DNA of 64,000 nt from contig SSNP01000292.1 in NCBI GenBank assembly GCA_006937955.1, positions 313,101-377,100 on the forward strand, given 5' to 3'. Shown one piece after another: positions 45,838 through 57,900 of the stretch. The notes beneath the pieces were generated by a model. It was given only the letters and a program-made list of their open reading frames with translations, did no database searches and had not been told where the DNA came from. The stretch is from Pachypanchax playfairii. Its lineage: Eukaryota > Chordata > Actinopteri > Cyprinodontiformes > Aplocheilidae. Numbering within the stretch: the stretch's first letter is position 1; each line of letters opens with the position of its first letter. The position numbers were made by a program, and so were the translations under genes.

Positions 45838-46600
45838 AGGGCGACATCCTTGAGCCGGCGATATCCCCAAACCCTGGAGAAGGTATTGGAGGAGCGTCAC
45901 AGACTGCGACGTTCTCAAACCCTGGAGAAGGCGTGGGAGGAGCGTCTGGCATGGCGACGTCCTCAAACCCTGGAGAAGGCGTGGGAGGAGCATTGCGGAT
46001 GGTAACTTCCTCAAAGCCTGGAGGATATGTTGGAGGAGCGTCATGGACAGCGACGTCCTCGAGCCCTGAGGAAGGCGTTGGAGGAGTGTCGGGGATGGCG
46101 ACGTCCTTAACCCCTGGAGGATACGTTAGAGAAGCGCCGCAGACGGCGACGTCCTAAAACCCTGGAGAAGGTGTGGGAGGAGCGTCGCAGACTGCGACCT
46201 CCTCAACCCCTGGAGGGTTCATTGGAGGAGCGTCGTGGAGGGCGACGTCCTTGGGCCCTGAGGAAGGCGTTGGAGGAGCGTAGCAGACGGTGACATCCTC
46301 AAACCCTGGAGAAGGTGAGGGAGGAGCGTTGCGGACGGCGACGTCCTCAAACCCTGGAGAAGGCGTGGGAAAAGCGTCACGGACTGCGACCTCCTCAACC
46401 CCTGGAGGGTGCGTTGGAGGAGCATCGCGGAGGGCGACGTCCTTTAGCCCTGAGGAAGGGGTTGGAGGAGCGTCGCGGATGGCGACGTCCCCAACACCCT
46501 GGAGAAGGCGTTGGAGGAGCGTTGCAGACGGCGACGTCCTCAAACCCTGGAGAAGGTGTGGGAGGAGTGTCGCAGACGGCGACGTCCTCAAACCCTGGAT
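45838..46600. repeat. 48-bp minisatellite, about 16 units, 192-bp higher-order period
   Basis: Unit TCCTCAAACCCTGGAGAAGG + CGTGGGAGGAGCGTCGCAGA + TGGCGACG. Variants GCCCTGAGGAAGG recur at 46062, 46254 and 46446, exactly 192 bp apart, each preceded one unit earlier by a GGAGG(A/G)-type variant. On the minus strand one frame gives a 16-residue repeat (DVAVRDAPPTPSPGFE type). Because 48 is divisible by three, long open frames here are expected and are not evidence of a gene. Confidence 0.88.
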
Positions 46601-47010
46601 GTCAGGGAATTGACCATGTTTTGCGGTGAGAATAGTGGACCCAAGTGCAGGGAAGAGACTCAAATAGTTATGAACATAAAAACTGAATATTATTAAGGCA
46701 AAACCAAACGGCTGACGGGGCAGGAAAAACAGCGGGATGAGGGTGACACACGGAGCTAGAGGACACAGACTTAATGATTAGGTGATGATTAGGAATCCAA
46801 CAGAATAATCCATACCAAGTGAAGGGAAAATGAGAACGGACTGACGAGGACTGGACATGAGAACGCTACTTAAATACAAACTGAACTGATTACAAAACTA
46901 GAAACACCTGGACACAAAACAGAAGCTGAACACACTGAGGACTAACGAACCAGGAAGTAAACATGATGTATGAATAAAGAGACCTAACAAGACAGTGGAG
47001 AAAACAGGAC

Positions 47011-47104
47011 GTACCAACATTACCAAAATAATAGCAAAGCAGGACACCAGTACAAAGACCCAAAATAACAGCTGAATCTAAAGACAGGGGGGGGAATAAG
47101 ACAA
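47011..47104. repeat. Direct repeat, partner at 45336-45429
   Basis: See partner; copies differ by scattered single bases. Confidence 0.7.
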
Positions 47105-47911
47105 GACACAAGAGTCCACATGGAACCACGAGGAGCTAAGAAACAATTCACACAAAACCTCAGATAAATCTGGACTAAAACCACAACTAGAAATCAAAAC
47201 TAAACAAACAAAACCCAAGACCTGACACCTACCTAAGAAACATGCACTGTGCAACCAGTAACTGAGTATCATGTCAGGTAAAAAGTATAAACGAAATGAT
47301 AAATATTTTATTTTAACCTATTTTAACCGTGAGTTGGACTTGTTTTAACAGCCATGGTGCTGTAAAACATGTTATAAAAGAATGAATACTGTGTAACTAA
47401 ATAATATTTATTTCCCCGCCCTTTCTACTCATGACTTGCTTGAAGTACTTGCACAAGCTAAGTTTAAAAGTGCTGCTGTTCTCTTTAAAAACATTTATAT
47501 ATTTCTTTATTATAATTATTATTTATAAAAGTTGCTCAAAATACTATTTTCTGATTGGATGACAAAGTAAAATTTTAAAACAATCATCCTGGATAAGCTT
47601 TGAAAACTGAAGAACTTATTGACAAAAACGGCAGACAGAGGGCCACCCTAGTGATATTGCTGCTTGGGGCCCCTGGTGGCCTTGCTACACCACTGCTCTG
47701 GTGGCTCTACAATAGACTGAATAACGTCAGTTGTATGGGTTGCGGCCAGAAATGGTGTTCTGAAGATTCATGCTGCCCTGTCCAAAAATGCTGCCACAGT
47801 GCGAATTGACAGCTTATTTGAAGTTTAAACAGTATTCTTGTTTATGGCGAGTGTGTCCTGTTAATTATTTAAGCATATTTTTATGATCCTTCCCTGATAT
47901 TTTCTATATAC
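47105..47911. other. No gene seen
   Basis: Open frames are short and domainless. Confidence 0.5.
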
Positions 47912-48116
47912 AGTGCTGTGAAAATCTATTTGCCCCTTCCTGATTTCTTATTCTTTTAAATGTTTGTCACACAAAATGTTTCTGATCATCAAACACATTT
48001 AACCATTAGTCAAAGATAACACAAGTAACACAAAATGCAGTTTTTAAATGATGGCTTTTATTATTTAGGGAGAAAAAACATCCAACCCTATATGGCCCTG
48101 TGTGAAAAAGTAATTA
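47912..48116. mobile_element. Single end of another Tc1-like element
   Basis: CAGTGCTGTGAAAATCTATT, then TTTGTCACACAAAATGTTTC and GGCCCTGTGTGAAAAAGTAA: a terminal repeat of a common fish Tc1 family. No transposase or opposite end follows. Confidence 0.75.
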
Positions 48117-48129
48117 TTATTAAATATGA

Positions 48130-48270
48130 GTTCGGGATTCAGGGAACTAAACTGGTTTAAATCATGCTTATCTGACAGTTTCCAGTTTGTTCATTCAAAT
48201 AATGAATCTTCACGCACCAGAGTCAGTCATTGAAGTTCCTGAGGGTTCAGTTCTTATTGGCATTTTAAAA
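48130..48270 (+). pseudogene. Short LINE RT fragment
   Basis: The plus strand reads NWFKSCLSDSFQFVHSNNES then SRTRVSH, followed by stops where the PQGSVLGP motif should be. About 45 codons of an RT-type LINE. Confidence 0.55.
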
Positions 48271-48949
48271 TTCACTGAATCCGATTATGATTTACTGTAA
48301 ATCAAAATGTTTTCATAAAACCAACTTTGAATCTGGAGTATACTGCACAATAGTGAATCGACTGCAGTCGACTCATTGTGAGACATACAATTTAAAGACT
48401 AGAAGAGAGAAAAGTAATGAAATTAAAAGTATGTTGCAGATATCTACATTATTGCACTAGTTTTCTGTATAAATTGAGGTGAGGTCTATATTGCACATCA
48501 GATGAATAATGTGAAGTGGTCTTTGTGAGTTCAGGGCCTTGGTTTCTAAGGTGATTTGTCCTGGTTTTCATTGCTTTGTATCTCTCGCCTGATGGCAAAA
48601 GTTGGAAGAGGCAACGCCTGGGATGTGAAGGTCCTGTGAAATCTCATCAGCTTTTTTGCAGGGTTCACCTTCCTGATTACATTTTCTAACACATCAATTT
48701 CTTCAAAGTGTCATGACACAGAAATAAGTGGCAAGTTGTGAGAGGTCAATAACAAATGGGTGCCATACCAGTTTCATGTTGGAGCCTTTGACCACCTGAT
48801 AGGGTTAGTGTTACTGTGAAGTGGATCTGCCTGGAGCTCCAAGCAGGACAGGACCACTTGGTTTCAGCAATGTTGCAGCAACTCTTGGGTATTTTTAAGA
48901 AGCTGTGACCCACTTGCTTGAATCTTGTTTGTCTCTTTGTACTCTGTAG
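48271..48949. other. Upstream flank or intron of the Sec6-family gene
   Basis: No exon recognised. The acceptor TTGTACTCTGTAG ends at 48949. Confidence 0.45.
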
Positions 48950-51900
48950 GTCATGAACATGAAAAGCTGATGTTTCAGGCACATATAAATCAAGCTGAAG
49001 ATAAACCCTTTCAACAGCTTCTTGAAGTGCCCTCTGAAGCATTTTTACAATCCCACGATGACCACGACATACAAAACTGCATACTGAAGTTTCCAAAACC
49101 TCCAACAGATCTGAACCAGCACCTAGAGCAGTATTTGTGCAGTGCTGAGCAATTTGTATCCCATGAGCTTCATCGACTCTCAGTGTCTGGAAATGACTTG
49201 AAAATTCAAGTTGATGGCTTACATCATCAGACATTTGTTCAGCTCCATGACTTGCTCCAAAACATCAACACTTCCAAGACATGTTTGCTGCTGATAAAAT
49301 GGGTCCTACACAAATATCTGAGGTGGGTATCTTTGAGCTGATACACTCCGTCTCTCTAATTTTTTCACTGACACCTGAGACAGACTTTAATGAGCCAATG
49401 CAAAGGTTGCCACATTGAGATAATGGGTCAGAAAAAGACTTGAAATGGCTCAAATAAATGTCCGAACCAAATGTTTTTCAGATCACCTGTCAAAGTGCTT
49501 ATTGCAAAGAGGCTGAAGATGAGTTATTGTTTAAATATGATAGTAACAGAGTACATGGATGTTAAAGCAGCAATCTGGAGTTTTCCCTTTTCAAGAGTTA
49601 TACATGACATTTTGAAATTCCATAAAAGTGATAACTCGGTTCTGTAATAAAATGTGGGAAAAACATCATTTTTTTTCTCAAAGCCCACCCGCGTCCTGTA
49701 GAGGTGCACGCAATTTTAACTCAGCAGCGCAATGCATAAGCCAATAACGTTCAACATCTGCATATGTACACCTGTCAATCAACCAAGTGTGCACGCACAC
49801 GTATCCTGAAGAAACTCAGCCGGCTGGCGTTTACTAGCACTGTTGCCAATTTACTGACTTTGTCTCAATTTCTAAAGACTTTTCAGACCCCTTTAGTGAC
49901 TTTTTTTCCTAGCAACAAATCTAGCATCCTTTCTGACCTGCCTTAGCAACTTTATGTAGAGCTTTTTTGTCTATATTTCTTGCAGATTTGAGACCCAAGT
50001 TGCTGAGACCTACTTTCTCCCAGACGTTCAAAAAGGGAATGATGTGCACATGTTACATCGACTGACCAATCATAATCCTTTCTCAGTTTTTCACCCACTC
50101 ACAAACCAATGAAATGTTCAAAAGTAAACAATGAAATCTGCAGAAATCTTTCTTTAACAAGCCAGACATGAACATTGTTCTCCATCTTCACATATCAAAC
50201 CTCTCGTTTCAATTCTGTAGAGAATCAATCAACCTCAAAAAGCCTTTTTTAAAGGCTAATTTACACAACTTTTGCTTAAAGAGTAACTAAACCCCAAAAC
50301 ACATTTTTGCTTGTAAACTGTAATAATGGGTCTTTACCAATGCAGTGAGTGACATTTTTGTGTAAACTTGTTAAATTCTACACTTTTTGTTCTAAAAACA
50401 TTTTAGTGCTGTCTTCTTATGGTTGACAGTGTGGCTACAGCAGTTTGTGATTCGCTGCCATCTTTTCCATTCTTCACATCACAGGAATGGTCTTACAGAC
50501 ACGCCCGTGGATTTGGGTATAAATCCATTTCTCAGACACACTTGCCCCGGTGTCTCCAGCATCTAACCAAAGAGCTGCACAAAGGTGGTATAAACTGCCT
50601 GCAGCACATTGGAATTTATAGAAACTTTCTGAAAACCAGGGTGGTCTTTTATGCAGGTGGTTATACCTACCTGCTGACATCTGCTTATTACCTATGACAA
50701 AGAGAATAACTAATATCGGTAAATGAATAATGAAATTAGGGCAAAGACTTCAAATTTACTGCAGTGGTTGTGATTGTATGATGTTTTATGCACATTATAT
50801 TCTCTTTATGCTTGGGTATTAATATTTGTACCTCAGGCACCTCTCTGCAACATACATTTTCTGTTTTGGGCAACAAGGTACAGTGGCTGCACGCACCTGT
50901 TGGTAGAGTCAAATGCTAATACTCAAGCTAATGTAAATGTAGCGTTAGCTCTCTGGCTAACAACAATGTACCACTAAGAGATGGTTTCTATTCTATGTCG
51001 CTAAGCCGCTGCAAAACAATACGCATCAGGGCCGGCCGACCCATCAGCGAAGCAGCCGCCTTCATTTTCATCTGTCCTTCTCTGGTGACTGTCCTCTGTG
51101 TTAAAGCGTAACTGAACCCCCAAACACCTTTTTTTGCTTTGCCGCTTGAAAGCAAGCAACGCAGAAGTTCAGCTAGCTGAACTTTTGACGGTCTTGACAC
51201 TCTTGAAGTGGTGCATCAACCAATCAGAGCATCTCATTGTAGTGGTGTCACTGCAGATAACTTGAATGAAGCCGGAGCAGGAAAAACGTTAATTTCAACA
51301 ATGGAAGACAAGCTTATCGCTGATCCACCTGTCGTTGTCTAGCTTTATTAAGCAAATAAAGCCAAGCTTCTCTCTCGATATGATCTGCCATAGTTCAGAA
51401 CATACAGCAACAGAGGAAGCCCTATCTACGCGCTCTGTTTTGTTTAAAAGTGGCAGGCGTTGCAATCTTCAACGTACAACACCAAACTAGATGCTTTGTG
51501 AGCGTTGCTTGACGCTGACAATACGTGCAATGTGAACCCACCATAAAGCCTCCCTCTACCTCCGGTAAAGGTGGAGGAGAGAAATCTTCCACCTCAAAAG
51601 ATCGATCAGTCACAAAACTGATTATGTTGCTTTGGTGAATGTCCATGTTTCAGTGTCAGATTAAGCTAGCTGTCACTGTCCTCCTGATCACACCCCCATG
51701 TTCCCCCTTCCACTCATCCTCCTCACGCCTCTGTGGCTCTTGGCACTGCCCACTTTGGTAGAATTTTTCAGATTTTGTCTGGGGGCTGGGTTTTGCTTTA
51801 TCATGGGGTTCAGTCAGGGCTGGTTCTGGGCATAGGCAGACTAGGCAATTGCCTAGGGCACCCTCTGCTGGAGGGGGCGCCACATTCTTTTTTTTTTTTT

Positions 51901-54900
51901 TTGGACAAACTGTTGGACACACCATTCATCTCATGTAAAGAGCAAAATAACTAATAATTAAATATCTATCTATGTATCATCTCTACTGAAATACTCAAAT
52001 TTTTTGCAATGTAATCCAGTTATTGAGTGACGTTGTTTCTGTTCTGGGCAGTAGGAGGCGCCAAACTCCTTTTTTGCCAAGGGCACCATGCAGCTCAGGG
52101 CCGGCCCTGGGTTCAGTTATATTTTAAGTAGTGTGACATGTCAATCACAGCCCAGCCCGCCACCCCCACCCGCCGCCACATGTATGCTGGTCCACCAGGC
52201 ACCACCTCCTTTAGAGGCACTTTTTTAAAAAAGAGATTTCACGCAGAGACATAATCTGGAGGGGGGATTGGCTTTTAAAAAGCACAAAAGTGATGGAAAT
52301 TAATATGCAAATTAGTGTGTGACATCATTTGGTGACTTTATGGGTCAACTTCAACTCCTTTCTGTTAGAGACAGCTGGCAACGCTGTTTACAAGTGGTTT
52401 ACAATGCTGCAAAGTCATGTGAATCATGGAGCAGCAACAGCCTTAAATAAACATAAATTGTTTAAATGTAACTTACCATGCAGTATCCATCTTAACAAAG
52501 GTGGCGTGCATGCACAGATGAAAGCCACAGAAACAGAGGGGTGGGAATCAAAGGTGCAACACATTTTTTTTCATCTCAGGGGCGCTCTCTGAGAAAAAAC
52601 TCCAGATTTCTGCTTTAAGTTTCATTTCCTCATTCAGTTGATGGGATTTAAAAAAAAACTAAAAACAGAAAGTTTCATGAAGGGCTGGCCTCATTGTTTA
52701 TCAGGCAGCACATGACAAGTGACCAAAACTCCTTATCTGGTTTAAATAATCTAAGTCAGACTCCTGGTCAGTGATGTCACGTGGCTCTCAGTTTTCATGA
52801 AAGATTTCTTCAAGTTGTGTTGGAGTCATAAACTGGAGGTCAGGCATTTCACTGACCAACATCTGCCCATTTCTATTAATAAGAAGAGTATATTTGGAAA
52901 GCATGACCCCTGTTTGTCAGGGTTTACAAACTCAATCTGATTGTTTCAAAATAATCCACTCATGTTTTTAATGTTACTATTTAGCTACTTTCTATCAGTT
53001 GTAATGAGTCAGATGTGAAAGTGAGATATGCTGATAATTAGTAATGCTTTGGAATTTGTTTTTCCCAGTCAGGAGCTGCTTAGTGATCCTGACCCGAGCC
53101 TGCTGAAAGGATGGGAAAACCCATCACATACCAAACTGTCTGAATGTGTTCAGGTAAGAATCCCCTGGTTTTACTGAAAAGTCTGATTTCTGCTTCATTC
53201 AAGGCCTGAGAAGGTTTGACATCTACATGCTTTTACACATGAGTTACCAGCTTTTAGCCTGGAAGCTGATAACTTGAGTGAATAACTGTTGTAAATGTTC
53301 TGCAGTATGGTGGTGAGTAAGTTACAGTACGAGATCAATTGGGGGTTTTATGTACAGAGTTCTGCTGTATTTGATATCTGGGTTTCTCCCACAGACTACA
53401 CATATGCATTTTGAGTAGTACTTTACCACGAGACAAGACTTTTTGTCAACAAGATGTTGTCCAGAAATTTGTTAACTCATGCAGAGGTGGGTGAAAACAT
53501 ACAGACTCACATGACATGGTCTTTTGTAAAAATACTGTTTAGGTTGTTGCACAGCAGTTTTTCTGTGTTTTTAGTCTCTTCTTTGTGTTTAACTGCAAAG
53601 CTCAGCCAGAAAAGGGTATTTTTCTTCAATACTTTCTAATCAAAGATAGAAAAGGCTATAGACAAATACTTTCACTTCTTCAAAGTACTTTCAGTTTCCC
53701 TTTACTTAATTTCATTGTTAAAGAAGCCCTTCCATTAAATACGGTTTTTCTGAGGTTTCTGTTGAATATTTTAGCTCCACAGGTGTTCTTACCTCCATAG
53801 TGAGTGTGAAAACAGGTCAACAACTTCTTTTTCAGTTTTTATCTCTCAAACTAGGCAGGTGGCGATAAAACCCGAGTTCTCCTGAGTTTGAACGGCCTGT
53901 ATCGAAACGGTACCGTTTCTTCACAGTTCCTTTGTTCATTAGTATTCAGCAGCTCCCGCAGTTGAAACCATGCCTAGCATGCTGTTGGCTAAAAGCTGTT
54001 AGCATAAGACGTAGCAAACAAGAAGAGAGTATGTATGATGTTGCCATGTGCAGCGGGGCAGGAAACTGAGTCCAGCAAATCCGAATAACGAATATGAACG
54101 AGCTGCTGCTTGTGGCCTGACGGAATGAGCTGATACCACCCGAATTTTAATGCAGAAAGATTGAAAGGTCTGTTGATCAGTGTTTCCTAACGTTTTTTTA
54201 GATATAAAATGTTTCATATTACTGGTTAATACTTAAGAAATAACCACAAAGTCCTGAAATTTGTATGAAATGGCCTCTTTAATAAACCAGACAAGATCCT
54301 GGCTGGAAATCACTGGAGCCTGTGAAATTTTGCTAGTAGCAAGCTACATGTTTACAAGAGGACAGTAACTTTTATCATAACCACATGCACCAAGTATGTT
54401 AGCACACAAAGATCTGTGGAAATACCGATACAATACAGATACTTGAATCTGAGTACTTGCTGATACCGAGTAACAATGCCGATACTTCTACCACACAAAC
54501 AAATGCAATGAATTGGAAGAGAGGTTTTATTTTTGCCTCCATCTTTAGATCGGACCATTTTTTAAAATATCTGCCACAAATCTCTCTGAAGAACTCACAG
54601 CATTGACGGCTTCAGCAAAGCTGTGCCACTCCGTGGATTTTCTTTTATTTGTTATGCCACTGCTGTGACCTCCAAAAAAGCACTTCCTTTCATTTTTCCA
54701 CCTCACACATACAGTGGGGCAAAAAAGTATTTAGTCAGCCACCAATTGTGTAAGTTCTCCCACTTAAAAAGATCAGAGAGGCCTGTAATTTTCATCATAG
54801 GTATACCTCAACTATGAGAGACAAAATGAGGAAAAAAAATCCAGAAAATCACATTGTCTGATTTTTAAAGAATTTATTTGCAAATTATGGTGGAAAATAA

Positions 54901-57900
54901 GTATTTGGTCAATAACAAAAGTTAATCTCAATACTTTGTTATATAGCCTTTGTTGGCAATGACAGAGGTCAAACGTTTTCTGTAAGTCTTCACAAGGTTT
55001 TCACACACTGTTGCTGGTATTTTGGCCCATTCCTCCATGCAGATCTCCTCTAGAGCAGTGATGTTTTGGGGCTGACGCTGGGCAACACGGACTTTCAACT
55101 CCCTCCAGAGATTCTCTATGGGGTTGAGATCTGGAGACTGGCTAGGCCACTCCAGGACCTTGAAATGCTTCTTACGAAGCCACTCCTTCGTTGCCCGGGC
55201 GGTGTGTTTGGGATCATTGTCATGCTGAAAGACCCAGCCACGTCTCATTTTCAATGTCCTTGCTGATGGAAGGAGGTTTTCACTCAAAATCTTACGATAC
55301 ATGGCCTCATTCATTCTTTCCTTTACATGGATCAGTCGTCCTGGTCCCCTTGCAGAAAAACAGCCCCAAAGCATGATGTTTCCACCCCCATGCTTTACAG
55401 TAGGTATGGTGTTCTTTGGATCCAACTCAGCATTCAAACACGACAAGTTGAGTTTCTACCAAAAAGTTCTATTTTGGTTTCATCTGACCATATGATGTTC
55501 TCCCAATCCTCTTCTGGATCATCCAAATGCTCTCTAGCAAACCGCAGACGGGCCTGGACGTGTCCTGGCTTCAGCAGGGGGACACGTCTGGCACTGCAGG
55601 ATTTGAGTCCCTGGCGGCGTAGTGTGTTACTGATGGTAGCCTTTGTTACTTTGGTCCCAGCTCTCTGCAGGTCATTCACTAGGTCCCTCCGTGTGGTTCT
55701 GGGATTTTTGCTCACCGTTCTTGTGATCATTTTGACCCCACGGGGTGAGATCTTGCGTGGAGCCCCAGATCGAGGGAGATTATCAGTGGTCTTGTATGTC
55801 TTCCATTTTCTAATAATTGCTCCCACAGTTGATTTCTTCACACCAAGCTGCTTACCTATTGCAGATTCAGTCTTCCCAGCCTGGTGAAGGTCTACAATTT
55901 TGTTTCTGGTGTCCTTTGACAGCTCTTTGGTCTTGGCCATAGTGGAGTTTGGAGCGTGACTGTTTGAGGTTGTGGACAGGTGTCTTTTATACTGATAACG
56001 AGTTCACACAGGTGCCATTAATACACCGACCGAGGTCCGAGGAGGACCGAGGAGCCTCTTAAAGAAGTTACAGGTCTGTGAAAGCCAGAAATCTTACTTG
56101 TTTGTAGGTGACCAAATACTTATTTTCCACCATAATTTGCAAATAAATTCTTTAAAAATCAGACAATGTGATTTTCTGGATTTTTTTTTTCCTCATTTTG
56201 TCTCTCATAGTTGAGGTATACCTATGATGAAAATTACAGGCCTCTCTGATCTTTTTAAGTGGGAGAACTTACACAATTGGTGGCTGACTAAATACTTCTT
56301 TGCCCCACTGTAGGTACCTCAATTTCTGCTTTGGTGAAGTTGCGATTCCTTGATCTTCCTTGATCTATGGTCGCCATCGTTATTGGTGGAATGCTGCAAC
56401 GAACCGGCTCATGCACATATGCATGAGCTCCACAAGGCACTTTACATTGACCATTTACGGCAGAAAGTAGGTGTGTTGAGGGTGGGATGTGATCCAGAAA
56501 CACCTGAGCACATTTCTAGGTAAAGTGTAATTTATAAAGTGGAGATCACGTGCAGCTGTGCATACGCCATGTTTTATAGGTCCCAAACTTACTTGGCATA
56601 AGTAGATTTTTTTTTGCTGAGCTTAAAGGAACTTAAGGCAGCTTTACAAAATCTGACTCAGTGCTGCCGCGACAGGCGCTGTGGCTAACTGCAGCCACCA
56701 GCCAAGCCGGCACGGGAGCGCGCACAGACACTTTACAGACTGTTCGTCTTCACAGCACTGCACCGGGGAGGCTAACATACTTCACGTCAGGTCTCTCCAC
56801 TCTGTTATTTGATTTGATCTCATCATTTTCATACTGTATCAGGCTCTAAACACGACCTATAATGTTTTCTCACCTGGTCACAAGGAAATGAGCCATGTCA
56901 GCATCCGTTTTCACTCCCAAATGCAGCTGAAGTTCCCTCCATGAACCGAACGCATATCCAATATTTATGCGGGTGCCTGCCCGGCTTCGGTCATATTTTT
57001 TTTTAGACTCACGAGATGCCGCTGATAAAGTCTTTTTTTTCCTCGTGGTGCCACTTTTTTGGGGGGTGAGAGTGGATGCAGGTCGTTTGCTGGCTGCAGA
57101 AACATCCATAAGTATACCTTCAGTGTTTGAATCCAAGTCCACGGCGGCCATGTACTTCCTGTTCAAGAGCTGTCGGCAACGCGCATGCAGCGTCAATTTA
57201 CGTCACATCCCTACAACTGCGCGGGAAATTCGGACGTCGAACTGCAGNAGCATTATGTAGCACACAGCGTTTCCAAGGCAACAGACATATATGCGGATGG
57301 CCTCGTTATTTTGGGTTTTTAATGCTTCATGACCCATTAGCATTGAATAAACTGGAAATGCATGTGTAGTTTTTCACAAATCTTGCCTTAAGTCCCTTTA
57401 AGTATGGTTTAGTAAGAATTCTACGCAAAGTTTTATAAATGAGACCCCTGGTTCTTAGAGCTGTTACGTTCCCGAACAAAACAACACTACTCAGTTCAGG
57501 CAAAGGAAGCACAAATGGGAAAAAAGATTTATGTCAAAAGGAGTACAAATGGGTGTCCATCGGTAGGTGGACACTCCTTTTAAATTCTGGACTGTCTGTC
57601 TTAAATCCGGCCGTATGGCCAGCCTAGTATCGCCCCCAATATCCAATACCAGTATTGGTATCGGTGTCGGTGCATCCCTAATTTAAATCAAAAGAAAAGA
57701 AATCCAGTGAAAACTCTGCATTGTGTTTTCGGGAGAACATGAATATCTTGTTGTGAATAACTCATGAAGTGCTGTTGGGATTTATTCCCTTGATCTTATG
57801 GATTAACATATTTTCAGTCTTTATTTAAATTGTTGTGTGTCTGCAGCGAGAGGTCAGTGAGTATCTGCACAAAATTCTGCAGGCTGACAGAAACCAACCT

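Larger units (their letters stand above)
51105..52123. mobile_element. TTAA element family 3, nested
   Basis: TTAA at 51101-51104 then AGCGTAACTGAACCCC; the right end GGTTCAGTTATATT is followed by TTAA at 52124-52127. Contains a Harbinger fragment (51143-51547) and a hAT MITE (51815-52109) inserted within the right terminal repeat. Related sequence: 2072-2331 and possibly a left end near 50277. Confidence 0.65.
49566..52614. mobile_element. TTAA element family 2, carrying nested insertions
   Basis: Left end TTAA|AGCAGCAATCTGGAGTTTT (49562-49565 TTAA) and right end AAAACTCCAGATTTCTGCT|TTAA (52615-52618) are inverted repeats with one mismatch. The 3.05-kb span includes another TTAA element (51105-52123), a Harbinger fragment and a hAT MITE, so the original element was much shorter. 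Lies in the first large intron of the Sec6-family gene. Confidence 0.7.

Noticed and set aside
45452..46663. Several long open frames on both strands of the minisatellite region
   Set aside because: Units of 42 and 48 bp are divisible by three, so stop-free frames arise automatically; no start, splice or domain evidence.
45336..47104. Direct repeats interpreted as LTRs of a complete retrotransposon
   Set aside because: Only about 94 bp match, there are no clear TG..CA ends, and no gag/pol lies between; kept as a direct repeat only.
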